Shown here in pieces: positions 9,445 through 17,492 of a stretch of DNA of 64,000 nt. Below the pieces are notes generated by a model, which worked only from the letters and a program-made list of their open reading frames with translations, had not been told where the DNA came from and made no database searches. The stretch spans positions 1 through 64,000 of the forward strand of contig NZ_ATYR01000018.1 of assembly GCF_000427785.1 (NCBI RefSeq), read 5' to 3'. Source of the stretch: Massilia alkalitolerans DSM 17462 (GTDB lineage: Bacteria > Pseudomonadota > Gammaproteobacteria > Burkholderiales > Burkholderiaceae_D). A program made the translations under genes and the position numbers. Position 1 is the first letter of the stretch. Every line of letters begins with the position of its first letter.

Positions 9445-9663
9445 GTCTCCTGCAAAAGCGCTAGTTGGCATGTCATCGTGTTGTCTTTTCGCCAGTGCAA
9501 AATGCACAAGAACGATGCGCCGCGCATGCAGCTGATTAAGCCTTGGGCAGCGTTCCGGAACAGGGTTAGTGCTCACTCACCGCATACCGCCCGTCGTTCT
9601 TGCCCTATGGGCTTGTCAAGCCAGCGCACCAAAAAAAACAAAAAAAATTACGGGCTTCGTCAC
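9445..9663. other. Non-coding stretch before the nrdA promoter
   Basis: No convincing gene, hairpin or repeat was found between the pilR stop and the nrdA promoter, except the A-rich tract at its end. Confidence 0.5.
9631..9650 (+). promoter_or_regulatory. A-tract upstream of the nrdA promoter
   Basis: Two runs of eight adenines separated by one cytosine, then TTA, lie within a GC-rich genome and end about 15 bases before the -35 box. This looks like an UP element or a bent-DNA site that would strengthen the nrdA promoter. Confidence 0.5.
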
Positions 9664-9692
9664 TTGCCCTGACCTAGGTCAGGCACTACAAT
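9664..9692 (+). promoter_or_regulatory. Sigma-70 promoter of nrdA
   Basis: TTGCCC (9664-9669) and TACAAT (9687-9692) are separated by exactly 17 bases. The predicted start of transcription is near 9699, giving a leader of about 245 bases before the nrdA ATG. A 16-bp palindrome fills the spacer, and a candidate NrdR box overlaps the -10 element. Confidence 0.65.
9668..9683. promoter_or_regulatory. Perfect 16-bp palindrome in the nrdA promoter spacer
   Basis: CCTGACCTAGGTCAGG is fully self-complementary and sits between the -35 and -10 boxes, overlapping the last two bases of the -35. A dimeric repressor bound here would occlude RNA polymerase. The cognate regulator is not known to me. Confidence 0.6.
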
Positions 9693-9698
9693 TAGTCT
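9683..9698. promoter_or_regulatory. Candidate NrdR box 1 (weak)
   Basis: GCACTACAATTAGTCT is a degenerate match to the NrdR consensus acaCwAtATaTwGtgt. It overlaps the -10 element. It begins 30 bases before box 2, about three helical turns, the spacing usual for paired NrdR boxes. Confidence 0.5.
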
Positions 9699-9712
9699 CA
9701 TATCAAGTTCGA

Positions 9713-9728
9713 ACACTAGATATAGTGG
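9713..9728. promoter_or_regulatory. Candidate NrdR box 2 (strong)
   Basis: ACACTAGATATAGTGG matches the NrdR consensus acaCwAtATaTwGtgt at nearly every position. It lies about 15-30 bases downstream of the predicted transcription start of nrdA. NrdR represses ribonucleotide reductase genes when dATP is abundant. Confidence 0.75.
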
Positions 9729-9942
9729 TAGTGGATCAGAAGAAACTAGATTCACGTTCGACTTGAAGCTTGCTCCGCAAGCTACTGAATTAACAACGAT
9801 TTCTACCCTGCCGCATTGATCTCATCCTTGGTTGCCAGTGAGGAGTTCCAGCTGGCGGGGTATCGCTTTGCTTAAAATTTTGTCCGGTTGACAAGTCCGG
9901 CTCAAGACAACAACGGCAAATCCGCTGCTCACTGGAGGCTCA

Positions 9943-12891
9943 ATGCAAACAGCACAAGACATTTCGATCAATCCGCACGTCACCCCTGGCGCGTCGGCCA
10001 CCGCCACGCCCGCAGAAATCGTCGCACGTGGTGACTACCGGGTTATCCGCCGCAACGGCGCCGTGGTCGCTTTCGAGCCGCACAAGATCTCGGTCGCGAT
10101 GACCAAGGCCTTCCTCGCCGTCGCCGGCGGGCAGGGCGCCGCATCGGCCCGCATCCGCGAGCTGGTCGAGCAGCTGACGGGCAACGTGGTGGCCGCCCTG
10201 GTGCGCCGCCAGCCGAACGGCGGCACCTTCCATATCGAAGACGTGCAGGACCAGGTCGAACTGTCGCTGATGCGCTCGGGCGAGCATGACGTCGCCCGCG
10301 AATACGTGCTGTACCGCGCCAAGCGCATGGAAGAGCGCAAGGCCGCCAAGGAAGCCGCCGGCGGTGCCCCGGTCGCCGCGCCGCAGATCCATGTGGTCGA
10401 CGGCGGCGAGCGCCGTCCGCTGGACGTGGGCGACGTCCACGCCCTCGTGAACGCCGCCTGCTCGGGCCTGGAAAAGCACGTCGACGCCGACGCCATCGTC
10501 GCCGAGACCCTGAAGAACCTGTACGACGGCGTGCCGGTCGAAGAGCTGCACAAGTCGGCCATCCTGGCCGCCCGCGCCCTGATGGAAACCGACCCGGCCT
10601 ACAGCCAGGTCACCGCGCGCATCCTGCTGCACACCATCCGCAAGGAGGTCTTCGGCCATGAAGTGCCGCAAGCCGGCGCCGCTGCCGAGTACATCACCTA
10701 CTTCCCGCAGTACGTCGCCAAGGGCATCCAGAACGAACTGCTGGACGAAGAGCTGGGCAAATACGACCTCGAGCGCCTGGCCAAGGCCATCGTCGCCGAC
10801 CGCGACCTGCAGTTCGGCTACATCGGCCTGCAGACGCTGTACGACCGCTACTTCCTGCACGTGCGCGAAACCCGCATCGAGATGCCGCAGGCCTTCTACA
10901 TGCGCGTCGCGATGGGCCTGGCCCTGCGCGAAGCCGACCGCGAAGCGCGCGCCATCGAGTTCTACAACCTGCTGTCGTCGTTCGACTTCATGAGCTCGAC
11001 CCCGACCCTGTTCAACTCGGGCACCCGCCGCTCGCAGCTGTCCTCGTGCTACCTGACCACCGTCGGCGACGACCTGGAAGGCATCTACGACGCGATCAAG
11101 GAAAACGCGCTGCTGTCGAAGTTCGCCGGCGGCCTGGGCAACGACTGGACCCCGGTCCGTGCACTGGGCTCGCGCATCAAGGGCACCAACGGCAAGTCGC
11201 AGGGCGTGGTCCCGTTCCTGAAAGTGGTCAACGACACCGCCGTGGCGGTGAACCAGGGCGGCAAGCGCAAGGGCGCGGTCTGCGCCTACCTGGAAACCTG
11301 GCACATGGACATCGAGGAATTCCTCGACCTGCGCAAGAACACCGGCGACGACCGCCGCCGCACCCACGACATGAACACCGCGAACTGGATTCCCGACCTG
11401 TTCATGAAGCGCGTGATGGAAAAGGGCCACTGGAGCCTGTTCTCGCCGAGCGAAACCCCGGACCTGCACGACAAGGTCGGCAAGGCCTTCGAAGAAGCCT
11501 ACGTGGCCTATGAAGCCAAGGCCGCCCGCGGCGAAATGACCGTGTACAAGAAGGTCGAAGCCCTCGACCTGTGGCGCAAGATGCTGTCGATGCTGTTCGA
11601 GACCGGCCACCCGTGGATCACCTTCAAGGATCCGTGCAACATCCGCTCGCCGCAGCAGCACGTCGGCGTGGTGCACTCGTCGAACCTGTGCACCGAGATC
11701 ACCCTGAACACCAGCGCCGACGAGATCGCCGTCTGCAACCTGGGCTCGGTGAACCTGCCGCAGCACATGAAGGGCGAGGGCCTGGACCACGCCAAGCTGC
11801 AGAAGACCATCCGCACCGCGATGCGCATGCTGGACAACGTCATCGACATCAACTACTACGCCGTGGACAAGGCGCGCAACTCGAACCTGCGCCACCGCCC
11901 GGTGGGCATGGGCATCATGGGTCACCAGGACTGCCTGCACATGATGCGCGTGCCGTTCGCCTCGGACAAGGCCGTGGAATTCGCCGACAAGTCGATGGAA
12001 GCCGTCTGCTACTACGCCTACCTGGCCTCGACCGAGCTGGCCGAAGAGCGCGGCCGCTACGAGACCTACGAAGGTTCGCTGTGGGACCGCGGCATCCTGC
12101 CGCAGGATTCGATCAAGCTGCTGGCGGAAGAACGCGGCGGCTACCTGGAACAGGACACCAGCGAATCGATGGACTGGACCGTGGTGCGCGAGCGCATCAA
12201 GCAGTTCGGCATGCGTAACTCGAACTGCGTGGCGATCGCCCCGACCGCGACCATCTCGAACATCATCGGCGTGTCGGCCTGCATCGAGCCGACCTTCCAG
12301 AACCTGTACGTGAAGTCGAACCTGTCGGGCGAGTTCACCGAGATCAACTCCTACCTGGTGCGCGACCTGAAGGCGCGCGACCTGTGGGACGAAGTGATGA
12401 TCGCCGACCTGAAATACTTCGACGGTTCGCTCTCCAAGATCGACCGCGTGCCGCAAGACCTGCGCGACATCTACGCCACCGCGTTCGAAGTCGAGCCGAA
12501 GTGGCTGGTGGAAGCCGCCTCGCGCCGCCAGAAGTGGATCGACCAGGCCCAGTCGCTGAACATCTACATGGCCGGCGCCTCGGGCAAGAAGCTGGACGAG
12601 ACCTATAAACTGGCCTGGCTGCGCGGCCTGAAGACCACCTACTACCTGCGCACCATCGCGGCGACGCACATGGAGAAGTCGACCACCCGTACCGGCGCGC
12701 TGAACGCGGTGCCGGTCTCGGGCGGCCTGGTGGCCGGCCATGCCGCTCCGGCAGCGAACGGCCCGGTGGCTGCCGCATCGGCAACACCTGCCGCAGCACC
12801 GGCGGCTGCAAGCGCGGAAGTGGTGGAAGGCGCCGCCTGCTACCTGCGTCCGGGCGACGCCGGCTTCGACGAGTGCGAAGCCTGCCAATAA
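9943..12891 (+). CDS. nrdA: Ribonucleoside-diphosphate reductase, alpha subunit (class Ia)
   Basis: Large subunit that reduces ribonucleotides to deoxyribonucleotides. At 982 residues it is longer than E. coli NrdA (about 760) because of its N-terminal part. That part holds an ATP-cone (about 30-135) and a second ATP-cone-like region (about 148-240), as in Pseudomonas NrdA. Active-site residues are visible: the N581, C583, E585 triad in NLCTEI, and the redox pair C369 (SSCYLTT) and C598 (AVCNLGS). The shuttle pair C978/C981 lies at the very C-terminus (ECEACQ), tethered by an alanine/proline linker (about 925-955). GGAGG precedes the ATG. Confidence 0.97.
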   Translation: MQTAQDISINPHVTPGASATATPAEIVARGDYRVIRRNGAVVAFEPHKISVAMTKAFLAVAGGQGAASARIRELVEQLTGNVVAALVRRQPNGGTFHIEDVQDQVELSLMRSGEHDVAREYVLYRAKRMEERKAAKEAAGGAPVAAPQIHVVDGGERRPLDVGDVHALVNAACSGLEKHVDADAIVAETLKNLYDGVPVEELHKSAILAARALMETDPAYSQVTARILLHTIRKEVFGHEVPQAGAAAEYITYFPQYVAKGIQNELLDEELGKYDLERLAKAIVADRDLQFGYIGLQTLYDRYFLHVRETRIEMPQAFYMRVAMGLALREADREARAIEFYNLLSSFDFMSSTPTLFNSGTRRSQLSSCYLTTVGDDLEGIYDAIKENALLSKFAGGLGNDWTPVRALGSRIKGTNGKSQGVVPFLKVVNDTAVAVNQGGKRKGAVCAYLETWHMDIEEFLDLRKNTGDDRRRTHDMNTANWIPDLFMKRVMEKGHWSLFSPSETPDLHDKVGKAFEEAYVAYEAKAARGEMTVYKKVEALDLWRKMLSMLFETGHPWITFKDPCNIRSPQQHVGVVHSSNLCTEITLNTSADEIAVCNLGSVNLPQHMKGEGLDHAKLQKTIRTAMRMLDNVIDINYYAVDKARNSNLRHRPVGMGIMGHQDCLHMMRVPFASDKAVEFADKSMEAVCYYAYLASTELAEERGRYETYEGSLWDRGILPQDSIKLLAEERGGYLEQDTSESMDWTVVRERIKQFGMRNSNCVAIAPTATISNIIGVSACIEPTFQNLYVKSNLSGEFTEINSYLVRDLKARDLWDEVMIADLKYFDGSLSKIDRVPQDLRDIYATAFEVEPKWLVEAASRRQKWIDQAQSLNIYMAGASGKKLDETYKLAWLRGLKTTYYLRTIAATHMEKSTTRTGALNAVPVSGGLVAGHAAPAANGPVAAASATPAAAPAAASAEVVEGAACYLRPGDAGFDECEACQ

Positions 12892-12903
12892 TCGGCAAGT
12901 GAG

Positions 12904-12931
12904 GTGCAGGCGAGTCGAGGCTCGCCTGCAC
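12904..12931. terminator. Strong hairpin between nrdA and nrdB
   Basis: GTGCAGGCGAG (12904-12914) and CTCGCCTGCAC (12921-12931) form a perfect 11-bp stem 12 bases after the nrdA stop. There is no T-run. It may protect the nrdA mRNA end, or adjust the nrdA to nrdB ratio, rather than terminate fully. Confidence 0.5.
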
Positions 12932-12946
12932 CAGTAACTTATGAAT

Positions 12947-12978
12947 CGTCATTCCCGCGAAGGCGGGAATCCAAGTTC
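12947..12978 (+). repeat. REP-like palindromic repeat, copy 1
   Basis: CGTCATTCCCGCGAAGGCGGGAATCCAAGTTC-type element (12947-12978). Its core stem is ATTCCCGC (12951-12958) with GCGGGAAT (12963-12970). A near-identical copy in the opposite orientation lies at 53932-53964. Confidence 0.75.
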
Positions 12979-13082
12979 GCAGCATTCCGCCAGCGCTTGG
13001 GTCCTCAAGACGACGCTTACTGAACAAACGAATTTGACCGTCCGCCCCGCGCGGACGCAGTCACGAAAGAAGGAACGAACAC

Positions 13083-14192
13083 ATGCTCTCCTGGGACGAC
13101 GAACCAAGCACCGCACCAGCCCCGCGCGCACCGCAAGCCGCCGGCGACGCCGCACCTGCCGCCGCCGAAGTCGCCAAGCGCGTCAACGCCGACGACAAGC
13201 GCATCATCAACGGCCAGACCGACGTGAACCAGCTGGTGCCGTTCAAGTACAAGTGGGCATGGGACAAGTACCTGGCCGGCTGCGCGAACCACTGGATGCC
13301 GCAGGAAGTGAACATGCAGCGCGACATCGAGCTGTGGAAGAGCCCGAACGGCCTGTCGGAAGACGAGCGCCGCCTGGTCAAGCGCAACCTCGGCTTCTTC
13401 GTCACCGCCGACTCGCTGGCCGCGAACAACATCGTGCTGGGCACCTACCGCCACATCACCGCCCCGGAATGCCGCCAGTACCTGCTGCGCCAGGCCTTCG
13501 AGGAAGCGATCCACACCCACGCCTACCAGTACATCGTCGAGTCGCTGGGCCTGGACGAGCGCGAGATCTTCAACGCCTACAACGAGATCGCGTCGATCCA
13601 CGACAAGGACCAGTTCCTGATCCCGTTCATCAACGTCCTGACCGACCCTGAGTTCAAGACCGGCACCCTGGAAAACGACCAGAAGCTGCTGAAGTCGATC
13701 ATCGTGTTCGCCTGCCTGATGGAAGGCCTGTTCTTCTACGTCGGCTTCACCCAGATCCTGGCGCTCGGTCGTCAAAATAAAATGACCGGCGCCGCCGAGC
13801 AGTACCAGTACATCCTGCGCGACGAGTCGATGCACGTGAACTTCGGCATCGACCTGATCAACACGATCAAGATGGAAAACCCGCAGCTGTGGACCCCGGC
13901 CTTCCGCGAAGAGCTCAAGGCCCTGTTCCTGCAGGCCGTCGAACTCGAGTACCGCTACGCCGAAGACACCATGCCGCGCGGCGTGCTGGGCCTGAACGCC
14001 CCGATGTTCAAGGGCTACCTGCGCTTCATCGCCAACCGCCGCGCCGTGCAGATCGGCCTGGATCCGCTGTTCCCGAACGAAGAGAACCCGTTCCCGTGGA
14101 TGAGCGAGATGATCGACCTGAAGAAGGAACGTAACTTCTTCGAGACGCGCGTGACGGAGTATCAGACCGGTGGGGCGCTGAGCTGGGACTGA
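13083..14192 (+). CDS. nrdB: Ribonucleoside-diphosphate reductase, beta subunit (class Ia)
   Basis: Radical-generating subunit, 369 residues. By alignment to E. coli NrdB the metal ligands are D110, E141, H144, E214, E248 and H251 (motifs EEAIHTHAY and DESMH), with the radical tyrosine at Y148. The first 40 residues are an extra alanine/proline-rich tail. It follows nrdA after 191 bases that contain a hairpin and a REP-like element. AAGGAA precedes the ATG. No nrdX-like ferredoxin gene follows. Confidence 0.95.
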   Translation: MLSWDDEPSTAPAPRAPQAAGDAAPAAAEVAKRVNADDKRIINGQTDVNQLVPFKYKWAWDKYLAGCANHWMPQEVNMQRDIELWKSPNGLSEDERRLVKRNLGFFVTADSLAANNIVLGTYRHITAPECRQYLLRQAFEEAIHTHAYQYIVESLGLDEREIFNAYNEIASIHDKDQFLIPFINVLTDPEFKTGTLENDQKLLKSIIVFACLMEGLFFYVGFTQILALGRQNKMTGAAEQYQYILRDESMHVNFGIDLINTIKMENPQLWTPAFREELKALFLQAVELEYRYAEDTMPRGVLGLNAPMFKGYLRFIANRRAVQIGLDPLFPNEENPFPWMSEMIDLKKERNFFETRVTEYQTGGALSWD

Positions 14193-14213
14193 TCTCCCGC
14201 ATCGGACACACGA

Positions 14214-14248
14214 AACCCGGCTGCCGGCAACGGCAGCCGGGTTTTTTC
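14214..14248 (+). terminator. Rho-independent terminator of nrdAB
   Basis: AAACCCGGCTGCCG (14214-14227) pairs with the CGGCAGCCGGGTTT arm from 14232 around a tetraloop, followed by six T. It lies about 20 bases after nrdB. Confidence 0.93.
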
Positions 14249-14321
14249 ATGCCCGAGTCCGGAGCTATGCTAAGTTTGCGTTCCTGATCGCAGTCATCAC
14301 CATGAGAGGACAAGACCAGCC

Positions 14322-14867
14322 ATGCCCCCGGAACAAGCCAAGGAACTGCTGCAGACATTGAGAACCCGCTTCGACAAGAACATGCACCGCCACGCGGGAG
14401 TTGACTGGTCCGAGGTAGAGGCAAGACTCGCAGACCATCCCGCCGCGCTGGATGCGCTGGCACAGATGGAAGCCACCGGCGGCGAACCGGACGTCGTCGG
14501 CATTGAGGAGGCGACTGGCAGCATCGTCTTCTGCGACTGTTCCCCGGAATCGCCGGCAGGCCGCCGCAGCATCTGCTACGACCGCGCCGCTTTGGAGGCG
14601 CGCAAGGAAAACAAGCCGCGCAGCAGTGCGGAGGAGGTGGCCGCCGGCATGGGCATCGCGTTGCTGACCGAAGAACAATACCGCCACCTGCAAACGCTCG
14701 GCGAATTCGACCGCAAGACCTCGAGCTGGATCGCGACGCCCATGGACGTGCGCAAGCTGGGCGGCGCGTTGTTCTGCGACCGCCGCTACGGCCGGGTGTT
14801 CGTCTACCACAACGGCGCCGAGTCTTATTACGCTGCGCGCGGCTTTCGCGGCCTGCTGATCGTGTGA
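14322..14867 (+). CDS. DUF4256 domain-containing protein
   Basis: Soluble protein of 181 residues without signal peptide or membrane segments. It matches what I know of the DUF4256 family: LLQTLRTRFDKNMHRH near the start, DVVGIEEATGSIVFCDCSPESP in the middle and SWIATPMDVRKLGGALFCDRRYGRVFVYHNGAESYY near the end. The function is unknown. It has a GAGAGGA site upstream and stands alone after the nrdB terminator. It is convergent with the hybrid kinase gene, whose stop lies 4 bases after its own. Confidence 0.75.
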   Translation: MPPEQAKELLQTLRTRFDKNMHRHAGVDWSEVEARLADHPAALDALAQMEATGGEPDVVGIEEATGSIVFCDCSPESPAGRRSICYDRAALEARKENKPRSSAEEVAAGMGIALLTEEQYRHLQTLGEFDRKTSSWIATPMDVRKLGGALFCDRRYGRVFVYHNGAESYYAARGFRGLLIV

Positions 14868-14871
14868 GGAA

Positions 14872-17328
14872 TTAGCGCCGCGCCTGCGCCACCAGCGCCA
14901 GCAAGTCCGGCGCCGCCACCGGCTTGACCAGGTGATGGTCGAATCCCGCCGCCATGGCGTTCCGCCGGTCCTGCTCCTGTCCGTAGCCCGTCAAGGCGAT
15001 CAGGGTCGCCCCGCTTGTCTCCGGCTGGGCACGCAGCCGGCGCGCCAGCTCGTTCCCATCCATCCCCGGCAGCCCGATATCGAGGATGCACACCTCGGGC
15101 AGCCAGGTCCGGGCCCGCTCGAGCGCCTGCTGCGGGCCGTATTCGACCATGACGACGTGTCCCGCCGCCTCCAGGCACATGCCCAGCATCTGGGCCGCAT
15201 CGACATTGTCGTCGACCACCAGCACGCGCCGCGCGGCGGACGGTGCAAGCGGCGCGGCCTCACCCTGCGGAGCCTCCGGCACATCCGCCTCGGCGGCGCG
15301 CGGCAGGGTCACGACGAAACGGCTGCCCCGGCCCGGGCCGTCGCTGTGGCAGGCGACGACGCCGCCGTGCAGCTCCACCAGGCTTTTCACCAGGGCCAGG
15401 CCGATGCCGAGGCCGCCCTGCGAGCGGTCGGGACTGCGGTCGGCCTGGGCGAACAGGTCGAAGATGCGCGCCTGCAGTTCCTGGGCGATGCCGATGCCGT
15501 TGTCCGCCACTTCCAGGACCACCTCCGATGCGCTCGCTCCCATCCTCACTTCGATGCGGCCTTCCGCCGGCGTATACTTGGCCGCGTTGCCCAGCAGGTT
15601 GCTCAGCACCTGCACCAGGCGCTTGTGGTCGCCCAGCACCTGGGCGGCGTCAAAAGCCAGTTCCACCACCAGGCGGTGGCGCTTCGCTTCCATCAGGGGG
15701 CGGGTCTGCTCGACGGCGTCGGCGATGACCTGCTTCACGTCGAGCCGCGCCTGTTGCAGCTCGACCAGGCCGCGCGTGACGCGCGAGACGTCCAGCAGGT
15801 CGTCCACCAGGCCGGTCATGTGCCTGACTTGGCGCGAGATGATCTGGCTGGTGCGGCGGCGCTGCTCGGGCGCCAGGTCGCGCGACTCCAGCAGGTCGGC
15901 GGCCGCGCGGATCGGCGCCATCGGGTTGCGCAGTTCGTGCGCCAGCATCGCCAGGAATTCGTCCTTGCGGCGGTCGGCCTCGTGCAGGGCTTCCTCGGCG
16001 TGCTTGCGCTTGGTAATGTCGATGCAGACCGCGAGGATGCTGTCCGAGCCGTTTCCTCCCGGAGCACGGATCAGGCTCACCGTGTTGTTGATCCACACGC
16101 TGCTGCCGTCCGGGCGCAGGTAGCGCTTTTCGATCTCGAACGGCTCGCCGGTCGCGACGGTGCGCTTGAACAGCGGCAGGTTCAGCGCCAGGTCGTCCGG
16201 ATGCGTGATCTCCTGCATCGGTGTCCCGAGCAGCGCTTCGTGCGTGCGCCCCACGATGTCGCAAAAACGCTCGTTGATCTTCACGATGCGGCCTTGCAGG
16301 TCGGTTTCGCAGATGCCGGCGGCGGTCTGCCCGAACACCGACTGCAGATGGGCCTCGCTCTTGCGCAGCGCATCCTCGGTGCGCCGGCGCTCGGTCAGGT
16401 CGACGAAGGTGCAGACCGCCCCTTGCAGCTGGCCGTCGCGCCAGACCGGGCGGGCGCGGTACTCGACCGGAAAGGCGCTGCCGTCCACGCGGAAGAACAT
16501 CTCGTCGTCCACCAGCGCCGGCACGCCGTCGCGCGCGGCGCGGTAGATCGGGCAATCCTCGACGCAGTAATGCGCGCCGTCCGGGTGCGCGTGGTGGATC
16601 ACGCCATGCAGCTTCCTGCCGATCACCTCGTCTTCGCTCCGGAATCCCAGTATCTTCAGGAAGGCGGCGTTGCACATGATGGTGACGCCGTCGCGGTCCA
16701 CCGAATAGAAACCTTCCTCGGTGCAGTCGAGCAGCAGGCGCAGGTAGTCGTGGCTGCCGCGCACCCGCTCCTCGGCCGCGCCCAGTTCGATCGCGATGCG
16801 GCTGCGCTCGATCGATTCCCAGCAGCGGTTCGCGACCGCTTCCAGCAGCCGCACCTCATGCGCCTGCCACTGGCGCGGCGCCGACTGGTGCAGGGCCATG
16901 CCGGCCACCCACTGGTCGCCCTTGATGACGGGGACGGAGATCACGGCGCGGATGCCGGTGTCGCGGTAGGCCTGCAGCACGTCGCCGACACGGGCGTCCA
17001 GCTCGGCGTCCTCCACGACATAGGGCTGGCCCAGGCGGTTCAGGCGGACGAACTCGGCGCCGAAGGCGGCCAGCCGGTAGTGCCCGACGATGCTGGGAAC
17101 GTCCCTGGTGTAGTTGCCGGTGAGGGTGAAGCTGCCCTGGTCTTCGCTGACGTAGGCGTATGCGCAGCGGTCCGCGCCAAGGTGCTCGCCGAGCAGGCGC
17201 GCGGCGGTCTGGGCAATCTGTTCGGGATCGGTGAGCAGGCGGATCGCGTCGTCGAGTCCGGTGATGAAGCGATAGCGGGCAAGTTCGGCATGCGCCAGGG
17301 AGTCCGCATCGGCCGGGGGCATCGGCAT
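14872..17328 (-). CDS. Hybrid sensor histidine kinase (GAF-PAS-PAS-HisKA-HATPase-REC)
   Basis: Cytoplasmic sensor of 818 residues without membrane segments. Order: GAF domain (about 20-175); PAS 1 (about 195-315) with the unusual HHAHPDGAHYCVEDCP stretch, which has clustered His and Cys; PAS 2 (about 325-450). Then HisKA with LAHELRNPMAPI (about 465-535), an ATPase domain with LLGNAAKYTP and GGLGIGLALVKSLV (about 570-690), and a C-terminal receiver (about 705-815) with CILDIGLPGMDG. The input signal is unknown. There is no output regulator next to it; the single-domain regulator at 19931 is the nearest candidate. The ATG at 17328 has no strong ribosome site. Confidence 0.88.
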   Translation of the reverse strand: MPMPPADADSLAHAELARYRFITGLDDAIRLLTDPEQIAQTAARLLGEHLGADRCAYAYVSEDQGSFTLTGNYTRDVPSIVGHYRLAAFGAEFVRLNRLGQPYVVEDAELDARVGDVLQAYRDTGIRAVISVPVIKGDQWVAGMALHQSAPRQWQAHEVRLLEAVANRCWESIERSRIAIELGAAEERVRGSHDYLRLLLDCTEEGFYSVDRDGVTIMCNAAFLKILGFRSEDEVIGRKLHGVIHHAHPDGAHYCVEDCPIYRAARDGVPALVDDEMFFRVDGSAFPVEYRARPVWRDGQLQGAVCTFVDLTERRRTEDALRKSEAHLQSVFGQTAAGICETDLQGRIVKINERFCDIVGRTHEALLGTPMQEITHPDDLALNLPLFKRTVATGEPFEIEKRYLRPDGSSVWINNTVSLIRAPGGNGSDSILAVCIDITKRKHAEEALHEADRRKDEFLAMLAHELRNPMAPIRAAADLLESRDLAPEQRRRTSQIISRQVRHMTGLVDDLLDVSRVTRGLVELQQARLDVKQVIADAVEQTRPLMEAKRHRLVVELAFDAAQVLGDHKRLVQVLSNLLGNAAKYTPAEGRIEVRMGASASEVVLEVADNGIGIAQELQARIFDLFAQADRSPDRSQGGLGIGLALVKSLVELHGGVVACHSDGPGRGSRFVVTLPRAAEADVPEAPQGEAAPLAPSAARRVLVVDDNVDAAQMLGMCLEAAGHVVMVEYGPQQALERARTWLPEVCILDIGLPGMDGNELARRLRAQPETSGATLIALTGYGQEQDRRNAMAAGFDHHLVKPVAAPDLLALVAQARR

Positions 17329-17492
17329 TGGTGTCAGTATTCGTTAACTGCTTGTCATGGGCTCCGCGCGCTGGTGCGGGAGAGGTCGGTGCGCGATTAT
17401 AGCCCTGACGCACTTTGCTCAGCGCACGTGGCCGAGTTGCCCTATGATGTCGAACCGTCCAGTTCCGCATTGCTCACAACAGGAGAACGCCT

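Noticed and set aside
9888..9893. TTGACA close to the nrdA start as an alternative promoter
   Set aside because: No -10 element at 16-18 bases; the upstream promoter fits far better.
9940..12888. A 982-codon open frame on the minus strand exactly opposite nrdA
   Set aside because: It mirrors nrdA codon by codon, is rich in His, Val, Arg and Gln as expected from antisense of GC-biased codons, and shows no domain. The plus strand has the active-site motifs.
12941..13082. A coding start at 12941 with a peptide beginning MNRHSREGGNPS
   Set aside because: This is the usual translation of the REP-like palindrome, not a gene.
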